The notes under the pieces were generated by a model that saw only the letters and a program-made list of their open reading frames with translations, made no database searches and was not told where the DNA came from. DNA of 45,068 bases from Rhodospirillales bacterium 70-18. GTDB lineage: Bacteria; Pseudomonadota; Alphaproteobacteria; Acetobacterales; Acetobacteraceae. The position numbers and the translations under genes were made by a program. Location of the stretch: positions 1 through 45,068 of the forward strand of contig MKWE01000046.1 of assembly GCA_001899585.1 (NCBI GenBank). The letters are read 5' to 3'. This document shows, piece after piece, positions 44,068 to 45,068 of this stretch (position 1 is its first letter; every line of letters begins with the position of its first letter).

Positions 44068-44985
44068 ATGACCGATGCCGCCGTGCACGACGACCCCGCC
44101 CCGGACCTCGCCGCCGCCCTGGCGGGCGTGGCCGCCGAGGTGGAGACCGCGCTGGATGTGCTGCTGCCCGCCGTCGAGGGGGCGGAGGGGCGGCTATGCG
44201 CGGCCATGCGCCACGCCACGCTGGGCGGCGGCAAGCGGATGCGCGCCTTTCTGGTGATGGAGACGGCCGCCCTGTTCGGGGTGGACCGCACCTGCTCGGT
44301 ACGGGTGGCCGCCGCCGTGGAGATGCTGCACGCCTATTCGCTGGTGCACGACGACCTGCCGGCAATGGACAATGACGACCTGCGCCGCGGCAAGCCGACG
44401 GTGCACAAGGCGTTCGACGAGGCCACCGCCATCCTGGCCGGCGACGCATTGCAGACCCGCGCCTTCGAGATACTGGCCGAGCCGGACACCCATTCCAACC
44501 CCGAGGCGCGGGCCGAGCTGGTGCTGGCGCTGGCCCATGCCGCCGGCGCGCGCGGCATGTGCGGCGGCCAGATGATCGACATGCAGGCCGAGGGGCAGAC
44601 CCTCACCGCCGAGGCGGTGGGCCGGCTGCAAGCGCTGAAGACCGGCCGCCTGATCCAGTTCAGCGCCGAGGCCGGCGCCATACTGGGCCGTGCGCCGGCG
44701 CACCAGCGCCAGCTGCTGGCCGCCTATGGCCGCGACGTGGGCGCCGCGTTCCAGATCGCCGACGATGTGCTGGATGCCGTCGGCACCGCCGAGGAGGCCG
44801 GCAAGGCGGTGGGCAAGGACGCCGCCGCCGGCAAGGCCACCATGGTGGCGGTGCTGGGCGTGGAACGTGCCCGCGCGCAGGCGGAGGCTTTGTCCGGGCA
44901 GGCGGCTACCCATATCCATAGCTTCGGCGATCAGGCGGCGCTGCTGCGGCAGCTGGCGGCCTTCGTCGTTTCCCGCCGCAAGTGA
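44068..44985 (+). CDS. ispA: polyprenyl (farnesyl) diphosphate synthase
   Basis: A 305-residue trans-prenyl chain synthase that joins isopentenyl diphosphate to allylic diphosphates, giving farnesyl (or geranyl) diphosphate. First Asp-rich motif: YSLVHDDLPAMDNDDLRRGKP. Second: FQIADDVLDAVG. GGGKRMRAFLV is the basic substrate loop, and GGQMIDMQAEG lies between. The product supplies quinones, undecaprenyl phosphate and hopanoids, which fits the HpnN-type transporter in the window. It is coupled to xseB and precedes dxs. Confidence 0.95.
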   Translation: MTDAAVHDDPAPDLAAALAGVAAEVETALDVLLPAVEGAEGRLCAAMRHATLGGGKRMRAFLVMETAALFGVDRTCSVRVAAAVEMLHAYSLVHDDLPAMDNDDLRRGKPTVHKAFDEATAILAGDALQTRAFEILAEPDTHSNPEARAELVLALAHAAGARGMCGGQMIDMQAEGQTLTAEAVGRLQALKTGRLIQFSAEAGAILGRAPAHQRQLLAAYGRDVGAAFQIADDVLDAVGTAEEAGKAVGKDAAAGKATMVAVLGVERARAQAEALSGQAATHIHSFGDQAALLRQLAAFVVSRRK

Positions 44986-44995
44986 GTACGGTTGT

Positions 44996-45068
44996 ATGAA
45001 CGCCCCGATTGTCCCGCCGTCTGTTTCGACGCGCCCTGTGACTCCGTTGCTGGACCGTGTGCATGTTC
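44996..45068 (+). CDS. dxs: start of 1-deoxy-D-xylulose-5-phosphate synthase, cut by the window end
   Basis: Only the first ~24 codons are present, ATG at 44996 with ten bases after the ispA stop. The TPLLDRVHV stretch is the usual opening of Dxs (TPLLD followed by a hydrophobic/basic residue pattern), and dxs normally follows ispA. It makes the first intermediate of the non-mevalonate pathway. The call rests on the short match and on gene order. Confidence 0.75.
   Translation, partial: MNAPIVPPSVSTRPVTPLLDRVHV

Overview
The window is a GC-rich, densely coded chromosomal segment of an alphaproteobacterium. Its character comes from a MipZ-type division ATPase, a ccmAB cytochrome c maturation pair beside aconitase, a hopanoid-type RND transporter (HpnN family), a hybrid malic enzyme, and an xseB-ispA-dxs cluster. 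Modular GC-hairpin repeats and one AT-rich multi-stem element lie between genes. Placement in Rhodospirillales/Acetobacteraceae is my inference from this mix; there is no rRNA or other marker here to prove it. The first ~370 bases have a less GC-rich codon style and abut the 3' end of a tRNA-Thr gene, so they may be the edge of an integrated element.

Layout. 1-450: short Cys-rich ORF and tRNA-Thr(CGU). 505-6508: mipZ and acnA (minus), then ccmA, ccmB and an EamA-type exporter (plus). 6581-11910: an acyl-CoA-responsive-type regulator (ScfR/RamB-like), divergent from isocitrate lyase (aceA), and a convergent malic enzyme (maeB). 12012-18150: mutS, glnD and a secreted protein of unknown function. 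18350-23088 (minus): hpnN translationally coupled to a secreted GH-A/GH42-like protein. 23224-27995: a MetE-C-type methyltransferase, 4-hydroxybenzoate hydroxylase (pobA) and an orphan molybdopterin dehydrogenase large subunit. 28071-32430 (minus): an RND efflux pump and its adaptor. 32676-35701 (plus): a tight three-gene operon of HMG-CoA-lyase-like enzyme, family III CoA-transferase and a class-A-beta-lactamase-like protein. 35718-38019 (minus): solute-binding protein and ABC ATPase without permeases. 38113-40051: two small membrane-associated proteins and a 3-hydroxyisobutyryl-CoA hydrolase-type enzyme. 40260-42451 (minus): fructokinase-like ROK kinase overlapping dinB. 42515-45068 (plus): a TusA-like protein overlapping an HDAC-family deacetylase, then xseB, ispA and the start of dxs.

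How the genes fit together. Aconitase, isocitrate lyase and malic enzyme form an acetate/C2 and anaplerotic block with its own candidate regulator. CoA-dependent branched-chain or dicarboxylate breakdown is suggested by the lyase, CoA-transferase and HIBCH genes. Lipid and envelope functions are HpnN and IspA/Dxs, which supply isoprenoid precursors for hopanoids. No CRISPR array, transposase, integrase or rRNA was seen. The observations I rate highest are the HpnN-glycosidase coupling, the phased operator-like repeats upstream of aceA, the lyase/CoA-transferase/Glu166-less beta-lactamase-fold operon, and the intergenic repeat elements. None amounts to a proven new system.
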